From a virus, in the IMG/VR virus record IMGVR_UViG_3300023223_001154, positions 1 to 51,624 of that record: DNA of 51,624 nucleotides; one strand, written 5' to 3'. A program made the translations under genes and the position numbers. Positions 9,019 to 17,567 of the stretch are shown here, piece by piece. The notes under the pieces are model-generated. The model was not told where the DNA came from. It was given only the letters and a program-made list of their open reading frames with translations, and made no database searches. The stretch's first letter is position 1. The number at the start of each line of letters is the position of its first letter.

Positions 9019-10479
9019 ATGACTATCCCACAATTAAGAGTTCCATTTGTTTTTGTAGAGTTTGATAGCTCCCGCGCAGTTCAGGGTCCTTCTATACTTG
9101 CTTATCAGACTTTAATGATAGGTCAAAGATTATCTTCCGGGACTAAACCAGAAAAACAAGTTGATTTAGTTACGAGTGCTGATCAAGCTGGTGATTTTTA
9201 CGGGAAGGGTTCCCAATTACATCGAATGGCTGAGTTTTATTTTAATGGTAATAAAGTTACTAAAACATTCTTTGCTTCTTTGGATGATTTAGTTGCTGGT
9301 GTTCTCGCCACCGGTACTGTTACCTTTACAGGACCAGCCACAAAAGATGGGTCCGTTATAATATATATAGGCGGACGTAGAATTGTGGTTGGGGTAACGG
9401 ACGGAGATTCAGAGACAATTGTGGCGGCTGCGGTTGTAACGGCGGTCACTGCATTAACCATTTCCCCAGTGACCGCTGGGAATGTGGCTGGAGTTGTGAC
9501 ATTTACCTCTAAACATAAAGGTGAAGCTGGTAATGATATCGATATTCGATTAAATTACAATGATGGGGAAGTGCTCCCTATTGGTATTACGGCGGTTATT
9601 GTGGGTATGGCTAGTGGTGCGGGAAACCCGTTAATTCAGGGTATTATCGATATATTGGGGGAAGAGCAGTATAATATCATTATAGCTCCTTATAATGATG
9701 CCGTAAATTTAACTGCCATAGAAACTGAATTGGTAGATAGGTTTGGTCCTATTCGTCAGAATGATGGTGTATATGTTACCTCCAAAAGAGGAACTGTGGG
9801 GACATTGGTTACTTTTGGTACGGGCAGGAATTCACCTCATGTCACAATTATGCATAGTGAAAAAATACTTAATTTGCTGGAAGAATTTTCTGCCTCTTAT
9901 GGAGCTCAATTAGCTTTAGAGGGACAGGCAGATCCCGCAAGACCTTTTCAAACATTAGCTTTATCCGGGATCACTCCTCCATCGAGTGTTGAAGAATTTA
10001 CGATCCTTGAGAATGATCAATTATTAAATTCAGGGATAGCTACTTTTCAAGTAGATCGTGGCGGGATAGTGCGGATACAACGGGCTATTACAATGTTCCA
10101 AACTAATGCGGCTTCCGCACCTAGTACAGCCTTTTTAGATGTAAATACGTTATTAACATTAATGTTTTTACGTTTTGATTTCAGGACAACAATACTTAAC
10201 AAATATCCACGGGCTAAGCTCGCTGATGATGGTATTTTAATTCCTGTAGATCAGTCCATTATCACCCCTAAAATTGGTAGGGCGGAAGCTGTGGCGATTT
10301 TTAGGAACTGGGAATCTATAGGATTAGTTGAAAATATTGATCAATTTAAAAATGATCTGGTTGTTGTACGTAATGTAAGTGATCCTAATAGGCTTGATTT
10401 TCTGATACCTCCTGATCTGATCAATCAATTTAGAGTGGGTGCAGCAACAATACAATTCCTATTAAGTCAACCAGTTTAA
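9019..10479 (+). CDS. Contractile tail sheath protein, Mu gpL family
   Basis: Forms the contractile sheath around the tube. The 486 residues match gpL length and order: N-terminal beta segment FVFVEFDSSRAVQGPS, KQVDLVTSADQAGDFYGKGSQLHRM, an inserted beta domain (about 100-190), then NIIIAPYNDAVNLTAIETEL and the conserved C-terminal core with DRGGIVRIQRAITMFQ, FLDVNTLLTLMFLR and NKYPRAKLADDG. The last block is the most conserved part of the family. It is followed by the tube gene after 36 bases. Confidence 0.95.
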   Translation: MTIPQLRVPFVFVEFDSSRAVQGPSILAYQTLMIGQRLSSGTKPEKQVDLVTSADQAGDFYGKGSQLHRMAEFYFNGNKVTKTFFASLDDLVAGVLATGTVTFTGPATKDGSVIIYIGGRRIVVGVTDGDSETIVAAAVVTAVTALTISPVTAGNVAGVVTFTSKHKGEAGNDIDIRLNYNDGEVLPIGITAVIVGMASGAGNPLIQGIIDILGEEQYNIIIAPYNDAVNLTAIETELVDRFGPIRQNDGVYVTSKRGTVGTLVTFGTGRNSPHVTIMHSEKILNLLEEFSASYGAQLALEGQADPARPFQTLALSGITPPSSVEEFTILENDQLLNSGIATFQVDRGGIVRIQRAITMFQTNAASAPSTAFLDVNTLLTLMFLRFDFRTTILNKYPRAKLADDGILIPVDQSIITPKIGRAEAVAIFRNWESIGLVENIDQFKNDLVVVRNVSDPNRLDFLIPPDLINQFRVGAATIQFLLSQPV

Positions 10480-10515
10480 TTTTATAAATGATTTAAATAA
10501 AGGAGAAATAAAAAA

Positions 10516-10881
10516 ATGGCTGACGAGAACCGAAGATCCGGATTACTTTTTGTTAAGATTGATGGAGTGCAAAGGGATGTTATTGGAGATTTTACATATA
10601 ATTTCGGATTACCTAAACGGGAAGGAGAGGTGGGTCCTGATACAGTACATGGGTATAAAGAATTACCTCAAATCCCATTTATTGAAGGTGAAATGCGTGA
10701 TAGTAACGCTTTAAGCGTATCGGAATTATTAAGTATTACTAACTCAACCATAACGCTTGATTTGGCTAACGGAAAAACATTTGTTTTAAGACAAGCTTGG
10801 TTCGCTGCTGATGGTGATATTGGCACAGAAGAAGCGAATATACAGTTGAGATTTGAGGGTAAAAGTGGTGAGGAAGTATAA
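10516..10881 (+). CDS. Tail tube protein, Mu gpM family
   Basis: Hexameric tube protein inside the sheath. The 121 residues fit gpM: LLFVKIDGVQRDVIGDFTYNFG at the N-terminus, then EVGPDTVHGYKELPQIPFIEGE, a typical tube-family strand pattern, and the closing ANIQLRFEGKSGEE. It has a strong AAAGGAG site and follows the sheath, the canonical order. The 83 bases after it are AT-rich with no gene. Confidence 0.92.
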   Translation: MADENRRSGLLFVKIDGVQRDVIGDFTYNFGLPKREGEVGPDTVHGYKELPQIPFIEGEMRDSNALSVSELLSITNSTITLDLANGKTFVLRQAWFAADGDIGTEEANIQLRFEGKSGEEV

Positions 10882-10964
10882 CATAAAATAATAAATGAAT
10901 TTACTTATAAATATAATTCTATCAAAAGAATTTTAATTCAACTATCCTAGCAAAAGGAGTTATT

Positions 10965-11258
10965 ATGGCAGACAAAGGTCCATCCAAAATTATCACTGCT
11001 GTTACTTTAGAATATCCAGTGAAATTCGGTGAGGAGACAATAACGGTTGTTCAAATCATAAAGAGATTACAGGCTAAAGATTTAAAAGGTATAAATTTAC
11101 AAAATCTTAGTGTAGAGGCTCAAGCTAAGCTAATAGCTACTATTTCCGATTGTGAATATGCGGAAGTAATGAAAATTGACATGGCTGATTTTAATAAATT
11201 AACCAAAATTTTACTTGATTTTTTAGGAGGTGGCCAAGAGACTGGAGAAGATGTTTAG
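10965..11258 (+). CDS. Tail assembly chaperone, gp41/gpE-like, short form
   Basis: Unframeshifted product (97 aa) of the tail chaperone pair that keeps the tape measure soluble during tail assembly. It has the family pattern VTLEYPVKFGEETITVVQIIKRLQAKDLKG and a helical C-terminal part ending in LDFLGGGQETGEDV. It sits between tube and tape measure as in P2 (E) and Mu (gp41). The slippery heptamer at 11219-11225 lies near its end. An AAAGGAG site precedes the ATG. Confidence 0.88.
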   Translation: MADKGPSKIITAVTLEYPVKFGEETITVVQIIKRLQAKDLKGINLQNLSVEAQAKLIATISDCEYAEVMKIDMADFNKLTKILLDFLGGGQETGEDV

Positions 11259-11380
11259 GTCTTTTGGCGTATCATTTCAAATGGGCACCTTCTGAATTAT
11301 GGGACTTAGATTTAGAAGATTTAAAAATGTGGCTTGAACAAATGGATTTAAATCTAAAAGCATTAAATAAGAAAAAATAA
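10965..11380 (+). CDS. Tail assembly chaperone, -1 frameshift long form
   Basis: After a -1 shift at T TTT TTA (11219-11225) the frame stays open through the stop of the short form to TAA at 11378-11380. The added part contains LLAYHFKWAPSELWDLDLED followed by LKMWLEQM, which matches the P2 gpE'/Mu gp42 family (L-A-hydrophobic-H-F, W-P-x-S-E). It has no start and no ribosome site of its own, so frameshifting is the simplest way to make it. Lambda G/GT and P2 E/E' are known examples of this arrangement. Confidence 0.85.
11219..11225 (+). other. Programmed -1 frameshift site T TTT TTA
   Basis: The heptamer is in phase with the chaperone codons (GAT TTT TTA), fitting the X XXY YYZ rule. GGAGG starts one base after it, at 11226-11230. 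A Shine-Dalgarno-like stimulator normally lies upstream of a -1 site, so this downstream GGAGG is merely notable. The overlap of open frames runs from the slip site to the stop at 11258. Confidence 0.85.
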
Positions 11381-11381
11381 T

Positions 11382-13193
11382 ATGGCGATAAAACCTATTA
11401 AAATTAAAATATTTGGTGTTGATTTATTTAGTTCCAAATTAGCCTCTGTTGGTAAACGGCTTAAGAATACTGGAAAAGCTTTCACAAGGGTAGGGAGGAG
11501 CCTTACCCTGGGGGCCACAGTCCCTGCTGTGCTCTTTGGGGCAAGTGTTTTAAACGCAGCCGGTAATTTTGAGTCCGCAATGAAGACTGTGGGTGTGGTG
11601 GCTAAACAAGTGGGTGAGCGTTCTCTGAGTGATTTGTCTGATAAGGCTGAATTACTTGGTAGAACTACGCAGTTTTCAGCCACTCAGGCGGCTAATGCTA
11701 TGGCCGAGCTTTCCAAGGCTGGTTTAAATACAACACAGGTGTTTGATGCTTCTACTGGAGTGCTTCAATTGGCTGGGGCTGGTCAAATTGAAATGGCTGA
11801 AGCTTCTAAATTAGCCGCAAAGACTATGAATATTTTTAGCAAAGAAGCCACAGATATAGGCGATATTGCTGATGTACTGACAAGAGGATTTACTGCCGCA
11901 CCGACATCGATTCAAGAATTAGCCACAGCCCTGACATTTGGTGGGGCTGCCTCCAGTGGCATGGGTGAAGATCTTAGGAGTACTGTGGCGGCGCTGGCTG
12001 CATTTGCTCAACAAGGTGAGATATCAACTTTGGGTGGGGCTAAACTTAGAAAAGTAATGAATAGTTTAGCTGATCCTACTGAAGAAGCTAAAAATGCTTT
12101 CAGAAGATTATTAATAAATGAAAAAGATGTATTTAATATCACTAAAGATGGTACGAAGACATTTAAAGGATTTGCAAATTTAGTCAAGCAATTAGAGGGA
12201 AGTTTATTTGATGTTACTGCGGCTAGTCAGATTTTTGGACAACGTGCTGGTCCCGTAATGTTTAAAATAGTTCAAAAAGGTTCTGAGAATTTGGCTAATT
12301 TAAGAGCTGCACTTGACAATGTGGGTATTACTGCAAAAAAAGTATCTGATGTTAATCTAGAAGGGTTTAAAGGTCAAATGCGCTTATTAGTATCTGCTTT
12401 TGAAGGTTTTCAAATCGCTGTAGGTAGATCAGGTATATTAACATTTGCAACAAAACTTGCGAAAAAATTTACAGCCTTATTTTCAAGTCTTGCCATTGCA
12501 AATCCTCGATTATTAAAACTTGGGTTTATTATTCTCACTGTTGTAGGTGTTTTGGGTCCTTTAGTGCTTTTAATAGGAGGACTAATTTCTGCTTTTGGGG
12601 TTTTAGCCATTACTTTTGCAATTATTTCCGGGCTTATTGCTCTTGGGATAAGTGCTATTTCATTACCAGTGTTAGGTATAATTGCCGCGATCGCAGCTCT
12701 TGGGCTTGCTGTTACTTTTATTATTTTAAAATGGAGAAGTTTTTTAGCATTATTTAAAAGAATTCCTAGACCATTAAAAATGGTATTAGGTCCTATAACT
12801 TTGTTAATTGATGCTGCAAAAGTTTTATCGAATAATTGGAACGTAGTAGTATCTATTTTTAAAAGAGTTTTTAATATAGTCACATCGATTGCCAATGCTT
12901 TTTCTAAAATGGAAGCTAGTATTGCATCATTTGCTTTTGGTAAGTTGTCTGGATTTCTTGGAAAATTTGGTTTACTGCCTTCACAATTAGAGAAACCTAC
13001 AGCTGGATCCACTTCTAGAGAAGAGTCCAGTGGGGCTGATCGTTTATTTAAAAGTGTTTTGAGTAAATTAGACGGTACTTTGTCTAGGGTTGAAGTTGCT
13101 TTTAAAAATGAACCACCTGGTCTTCGTGTTGATCCAGTTATTGGTGGAGCAAATTTGGCGATTGAGCGTGGACCTTCTTCTGGTGGTAGGTAA
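11382..13193 (+). CDS. Tail tape measure protein
   Basis: Sets tail length and later helps DNA pass through the envelope. The 603 residues have the TP901-type N-terminal core: an amphipathic helix, AAGNFESAMKTVGVV, FSATQAANAMAELSKAGL, AGAGQIEMAEASKLAAKTM and ALTFGGAASSGMGEDLRSTVAALA. A long hydrophobic stretch (about 375-455) contains several possible membrane helices, typical of tape measures. It starts two bases after the frameshifted chaperone ends. The protein is fairly short, implying a short tail. The next gene overlaps its stop by one base. Confidence 0.93.
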   Translation: MAIKPIKIKIFGVDLFSSKLASVGKRLKNTGKAFTRVGRSLTLGATVPAVLFGASVLNAAGNFESAMKTVGVVAKQVGERSLSDLSDKAELLGRTTQFSATQAANAMAELSKAGLNTTQVFDASTGVLQLAGAGQIEMAEASKLAAKTMNIFSKEATDIGDIADVLTRGFTAAPTSIQELATALTFGGAASSGMGEDLRSTVAALAAFAQQGEISTLGGAKLRKVMNSLADPTEEAKNAFRRLLINEKDVFNITKDGTKTFKGFANLVKQLEGSLFDVTAASQIFGQRAGPVMFKIVQKGSENLANLRAALDNVGITAKKVSDVNLEGFKGQMRLLVSAFEGFQIAVGRSGILTFATKLAKKFTALFSSLAIANPRLLKLGFIILTVVGVLGPLVLLIGGLISAFGVLAITFAIISGLIALGISAISLPVLGIIAAIAALGLAVTFIILKWRSFLALFKRIPRPLKMVLGPITLLIDAAKVLSNNWNVVVSIFKRVFNIVTSIANAFSKMEASIASFAFGKLSGFLGKFGLLPSQLEKPTAGSTSREESSGADRLFKSVLSKLDGTLSRVEVAFKNEPPGLRVDPVIGGANLAIERGPSSGGR

Positions 13194-14404
13194 TGGCTGA
13201 AAGGTGGTTAGATAGGTTCACTCGAAGTGAGTTCAAAAATATTGCTGCTGGTAATGCGGCATTTAAAGGTGTTCCATTTATTATAAGAACTTCTGAAACC
13301 ACGATTGGACGTAGATTAGTTCCACATGAATTTCCATTAAAGGATATTCCTTTTACTGAAGACATGGGAAGAAGGCTTAGAGTTTTTACAGTACAAGGAA
13401 GATTATTAGGAGCGAATTATTTAACAGAAAGAGATAATTTACTATTTGTATGTGAAGAGGAAGGTGTAGGTGAATTAATACATCCATTTTTTGGTTTAAT
13501 TCAAGCACGTTGTGAGACTATAAAGTTTTCTGATGATGTGACTATTACCCGAAAAGTTGATTTTTCAGCCGTATTTTTAGAAACTGGTGAACTCACTTTT
13601 CCTATAGAAAAGCCAGATACTCAGGGAGCTGTAGAGAGACAAGTAGACGTTAATTTACGTGATTTAAAAACTCCTTTTGAACGGGTATATGATGAAATAT
13701 TAAGTAAACCATTGGTATTTAGTAGTGGGGCTTTAGAAAGTTTAAATCAGGGTTATGATGCAATAGAAGCTGCTAAACAGGTCGAGGCAATTGGCCCCAC
13801 TTTTACGCGTGATCTAAAATCGTTTAGGATCCAAGCTGCTGGCATTATTACCAGTGGAGCGTCAGTTTTTGATTCAATTATTTCCCTAGTTACTTTCGGA
13901 TTACTGGATAACGAAGATAGGAATGATGAGATAGATGATGTTAGTTCTTTTAGAGGTCTGAATACTCTATTGGATCATGAGTCTGATGTTGAGGTCCCGT
14001 CTAATAGTTCAAAAGAAATTGATAAGTTAATCCAGGCTTCTGCTGTTATTACGATGGCTTTAAATACTTCAAGAATTGCTTTTAGAAGCGCCACATCTGC
14101 GCGTGAAGTTAGGAATGTTATATTAGCGAAAATTGATCAAATTGTACTGGATGGGGTTAGTGATCAAGTTAGTCAGAATTATGAACAACTTAGAGCGGTA
14201 GTAGTACAAGACATTGATGTTAGATCAATTACTTTGCCTCAATTAAAGGTGATAAGACCCATCAAGACTATCCCAGCATTGGTATTAACACATAATCTAT
14301 ATGGGGAAATCACTAGAGTACAGGATATTATTGAAAGGAATAAAATTGAACATCCTGGATTTATTCCAGGTGGTGAGCCTTTAGAGGTGTTATTAGATGC
14401 CTGA
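13193..14404 (+). CDS. Mu gpN-like DNA circularization/baseplate protein
   Basis: Carries the DNA_circ_N domain of Mu gpN: WLDRFTRSEFKNIAAGNAAFKGVPFII at the N-terminus, then HEFPLKDIPFTEDMGRR and FTVQGRLLGANYLTERDNLL. These proteins form part of the baseplate hub between tape measure and gpP. The name comes from old genetic data rather than proven DNA joining. The C-terminal half is helical and variable. It overlaps the tape measure by one base and the next gene by eight. Confidence 0.9.
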   Translation: MAERWLDRFTRSEFKNIAAGNAAFKGVPFIIRTSETTIGRRLVPHEFPLKDIPFTEDMGRRLRVFTVQGRLLGANYLTERDNLLFVCEEEGVGELIHPFFGLIQARCETIKFSDDVTITRKVDFSAVFLETGELTFPIEKPDTQGAVERQVDVNLRDLKTPFERVYDEILSKPLVFSSGALESLNQGYDAIEAAKQVEAIGPTFTRDLKSFRIQAAGIITSGASVFDSIISLVTFGLLDNEDRNDEIDDVSSFRGLNTLLDHESDVEVPSNSSKEIDKLIQASAVITMALNTSRIAFRSATSAREVRNVILAKIDQIVLDGVSDQVSQNYEQLRAVVVQDIDVRSITLPQLKVIRPIKTIPALVLTHNLYGEITRVQDIIERNKIEHPGFIPGGEPLEVLLDA

Positions 14405-15461
14405 TGATATTTCAATAACTATTGATGATAAGAATTTTTCCGGATGGAGTAAAATTATTGTAGATAGGTCTATTGAGGATGTAACAAGTTCATTTAGTTT
14501 TCAGGTCGTTGATAATCAGAATCAACAAAATAATCAAAATTGGCCCTTACAAACGCAATCAAAAGCTGTTATTAAGGTTAATGATGTGCCTATTATAAAT
14601 GGATTTATAGATAGGGTAAGTGTAGGTATAAGTAAAGAATCCCATACAATTACAATCTCAGGGAGAGATAAGACTTCAGATTTGGTGGATACTACAGCTT
14701 TTCATCCAGGTACAAAGTATACACTTAAAAAAACAACTATTTTTGAATTAGCTTTATTTTTATCAGACCCATATGGTATTCGTGTTGAGCTGGACCGTAA
14801 CGTAGAAATTGACGATACTTTTGATATAACTTTTAAGACTAGTGAAAGTCCTTATGAAATTATGGATAGGAAGGCTAAAGAATTAGGTCTTATGCTGATA
14901 ACAAATGAAAGAGGATCATTAGTAATAACTAACTCTGTGAGAGAAACCACAACCGATTCTTTAGTTATGGGTACTAACATATTATCTGCAAATATGGATT
15001 TCGATTATACAAATAGATTTTCAAAATATATTGTTAATAGTCAGATATCCACTACTGCTAATTGGGGGGGGAATATTAATGTTACCGCAGAAGCTGAAGA
15101 TCCTAATGTAAGTAGATTCCGTCCTTTATTGATTCAAGGTGAATCTCAGATGAATAGGGCAAAGGCACAAAAACGAGCAAATTGGGAGGCAAATGTTAGG
15201 GCGGCTCGTTCTCAAGTAGTCAATATAAAGGTACAAGGATTCACACAAACAAATGGGGATTTATGGCAAATTAATAAATTAGTGGAAGTGGATGCTCCGG
15301 AACTTTATATTAATCCGCCTATTTTATTATTGATAACATCAGTGCAATTTAATTTAAATGAAAATGGTACTACTACAACTTTATCTTTAAAAAGAGAAGA
15401 CGCATATACAAGATTACCTCCAAAAAAAGTGAAAGCTCAAAATAAATTAGGTTGGCCATGA
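14397..15461 (+). CDS. Baseplate hub protein, Mu gpP/gp44 family
   Basis: Trimeric hub that links tube to spike. The 354 residues follow gp44: an N-terminal beta domain with FSFQVVDNQ, WPLQTQSKAVIKVNDVPIINGFIDRV and HTITISGRDKTSDLVDTTA, then a middle domain with YEIMDRKAKELGLMLITNERGSL, typical of late-control gpD-like hubs. It shares ATGA with the following spike gene. In Mu-like phages it always precedes gp45, as here. Confidence 0.9.
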   Translation: MPDDISITIDDKNFSGWSKIIVDRSIEDVTSSFSFQVVDNQNQQNNQNWPLQTQSKAVIKVNDVPIINGFIDRVSVGISKESHTITISGRDKTSDLVDTTAFHPGTKYTLKKTTIFELALFLSDPYGIRVELDRNVEIDDTFDITFKTSESPYEIMDRKAKELGLMLITNERGSLVITNSVRETTTDSLVMGTNILSANMDFDYTNRFSKYIVNSQISTTANWGGNINVTAEAEDPNVSRFRPLLIQGESQMNRAKAQKRANWEANVRAARSQVVNIKVQGFTQTNGDLWQINKLVEVDAPELYINPPILLLITSVQFNLNENGTTTTLSLKREDAYTRLPPKKVKAQNKLGWP

Positions 15462-15961
15462 TATTAGAACAATTTAGTAGACTATTAAGCCCATTAAAAA
15501 GTGCTATATCTATGTTAGTGTCTAAGGCTCAGGTTACTATGGTTACGGATGGTAATAATAAAATCCAACGTGTTCAACTAGATTTAGGTAATAATCAGAT
15601 AGGGGTTAATGTAGAAAGAGTCCAGAATTTTGGTTTTTCATCTAATCCTAAAATTGGTGCTGAAACAATGGTGCTCTCATTAAATGGTAATAGAGATCAT
15701 ATGGTGGCAATTACGGTCGATGACTCTAGATTCCGTCCCAGCGTATCCGAAGGTGATTCTATACAATATAATTCAACTGGGGTGAAAGTACACTGTTTAG
15801 GTTTAACGATAAACTTTAGCGGTACGCGAGAATTGACCAGTCTTGATGGGCTAGTCACTGGATTAAGTGTAGATCCTGGAACTGGTATACCTTATCATTT
15901 ATTACCGGGACCTAGCCCCACTGGGAGAAATGTGTCTGATATCGTAAGAGGGGAGTTATAA
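15458..15961 (+). CDS. Baseplate spike protein, Mu gp45 family
   Basis: Membrane-piercing spike at the tail tip. I choose ATG 15458, which overlaps the hub stop as ATGA, over an upstream in-frame TTG at 15452. The 167 residues show an OB-like start (LVSKAQVTMVTDGNNKIQRVQ), the RVQNFGFSSNPKIGAE strand typical of gp45, and DSIQYNSTGVKVHC leading into a beta-helix tip. It ends with a PTGRNV turn. Three unrelated-looking genes separate it from gp46, which is unusual. Confidence 0.85.
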   Translation: MILEQFSRLLSPLKSAISMLVSKAQVTMVTDGNNKIQRVQLDLGNNQIGVNVERVQNFGFSSNPKIGAETMVLSLNGNRDHMVAITVDDSRFRPSVSEGDSIQYNSTGVKVHCLGLTINFSGTRELTSLDGLVTGLSVDPGTGIPYHLLPGPSPTGRNVSDIVRGEL

Positions 15962-16257
15962 TGGCTCTAAATTCTGATGACGCTTGGGATGAATTTAAAA
16001 CTCGAGTTAATGATCAGCTAGGAATTAACATGAACTTGGCTACTCAAAAAGCATTGTTTCAAATACTTTTAGAAGTTGTTTTTGATCATATTGTAGACAA
16101 TGCAGAGGTAAATACTACTCTTGACTCAAGTTTGAATACTCTTTTTGTTCCTCCTAATGCCGTGACTCCAGGGGATGGGGGAGCTTTATTACAAACAAAT
16201 CTTGGTGTTAGGACAGTTGGTGGTGTGAAAGATCAGGCAACTGGGGGTGTTACGTAA
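15961..16257 (+). CDS. Small virion-region protein of unknown family
   Basis: 98 residues, not recognised. The N-terminal half is helical (WDEFKTRVNDQLGINMNLATQKALFQILLEVVFDHI). The rest is a flexible, threonine-, asparagine- and glycine-rich tail ending GGVKDQATGGVT. It overlaps both neighbours by one base. Position between spike and gp46 suggests an accessory baseplate or fibre-attachment piece. Confidence 0.7.
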   Translation: MALNSDDAWDEFKTRVNDQLGINMNLATQKALFQILLEVVFDHIVDNAEVNTTLDSSLNTLFVPPNAVTPGDGGALLQTNLGVRTVGGVKDQATGGVT

Positions 16258-17567
16258 TGACTTTTGAAGTCGGTATTGATCAAACAAATTTGCCAACAAC
16301 TGACACAACTATGCAGTTTAATAGTAGTGAGCATACCGAGACTCCCAAAGCTGCCATGGTTATTTTAGGAGATGGCGCCACAAATCAGTCAGTTAATGCT
16401 GATGTAAGGATGTCGGCTGGATTTTGTGATCCTACTAGACAAGGTGGAGTATCCATTAATTGTGAAAATGGGGGTGCTTCTGCTGCCATAACTCGTAGAC
16501 ATTTGGATGATTCCGTTTGTTTAAGAGATCCAACCGAGGCAGCTACTCATGATAAATTAGATTTTAATCAGTTTATATCTGATGGAGTTGAACTTAATAC
16601 CACGTTAACATCTACTTTCGCGAAATTAGCTGGGGCTATTACATTTGGAGGGAGTAGTTTAGTAGGGGCTGAAGTTGTTAATATATCAATGGATACAGCT
16701 GTTAATGCGGAAAAAAATACTGCTTTAGTGAATACAAGTTTAATTCCTAATATAGTTTTACTTTTGAATTGCGGTTCTAAAGCTTCTGACGGTGAAACTA
16801 CCTTTGCTCAATTTATATTTGGTATCGGTATAAAGCCGGAAAGTGTTATTACTCAAAGATGTTTAAATATGAGATGGGATAATAACGGCGCTAATCCTAC
16901 TGAAGTGGCTTCATTAATACATACTGATAGGATTTCTGGAGCTATACAGGGGTCAAATGCTATACAGTATGAATTAGAACTTACAGATCTGAGTGTTGGT
17001 AATATCGGAATAACGCCAAGAGTGGCCGCAGCGTCTAGTGATGAAGTGGTAGCTTTGGTGTTACAAGTAAAAGATCATCATATAGCCTTATCTAATTTAA
17101 CTTTGCCCACAGTAACAGGACTAAATACATTTTCAGGACTTGGGTTTAAACCTTCATGGGGTTTAAAAGTTCATAGTATGCTCACTGGATTTGATGGTAG
17201 TCCGGTGACAGATGTCACAGCGGGAGCTTATGCTATAGGTAGCTTTAATGCTAATGAGAAATTTATGTATAGCTGGGCGAATGAGGATAATACTAATCCA
17301 CCAGATAATCAAAGTCTGGCTTCTAATCGTGCCACTCATTTTTATTTTCCTGATGGTACTCTTGGAACTGGGTCAGCAGCAGGGAATGGGTACGATACTG
17401 GAACAAATAATCCTATTCTTAATAACGACGGTTTTCAGCAAAGTTATGATGTTGTTAATAGTACAGGTAGAACTGGATTTGGATTATTTGTTGGACCTTT
17501 TACTGGCGTAGATGATCATGATACTCATAGGGGTGTTAGACGAGGTATAAATAAAGGAATTATGTAA
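16257..17567 (+). CDS. Putative virion structural protein inserted in baseplate block
   Basis: 436 residues of unknown family. Composition is that of a beta-sandwich exterior virion protein: rich in N, T, G and S, few lysines, no membrane segment. It has a run of HTDRISGAIQGSNAIQYELE and a C-terminal domain with THFYFPDGTLGTGSAAGNGY and a DDHDTHRGVRRGINKG end. I see no catalytic motif. It starts on the last base of the upstream stop and ends on the next start, so it is co-expressed with the baseplate. It could be a fibre base, adsorption or decoration protein. Confidence 0.75.
   Translation: MTFEVGIDQTNLPTTDTTMQFNSSEHTETPKAAMVILGDGATNQSVNADVRMSAGFCDPTRQGGVSINCENGGASAAITRRHLDDSVCLRDPTEAATHDKLDFNQFISDGVELNTTLTSTFAKLAGAITFGGSSLVGAEVVNISMDTAVNAEKNTALVNTSLIPNIVLLLNCGSKASDGETTFAQFIFGIGIKPESVITQRCLNMRWDNNGANPTEVASLIHTDRISGAIQGSNAIQYELELTDLSVGNIGITPRVAAASSDEVVALVLQVKDHHIALSNLTLPTVTGLNTFSGLGFKPSWGLKVHSMLTGFDGSPVTDVTAGAYAIGSFNANEKFMYSWANEDNTNPPDNQSLASNRATHFYFPDGTLGTGSAAGNGYDTGTNNPILNNDGFQQSYDVVNSTGRTGFGLFVGPFTGVDDHDTHRGVRRGINKGIM

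Noticed and set aside
12410-13012. Minus-strand 200-codon frame opposite the tape measure gene
   Set aside because: It is antisense to a well-supported gene, has no ribosome site, and its composition mirrors the hydrophobic repeats of the tape measure.
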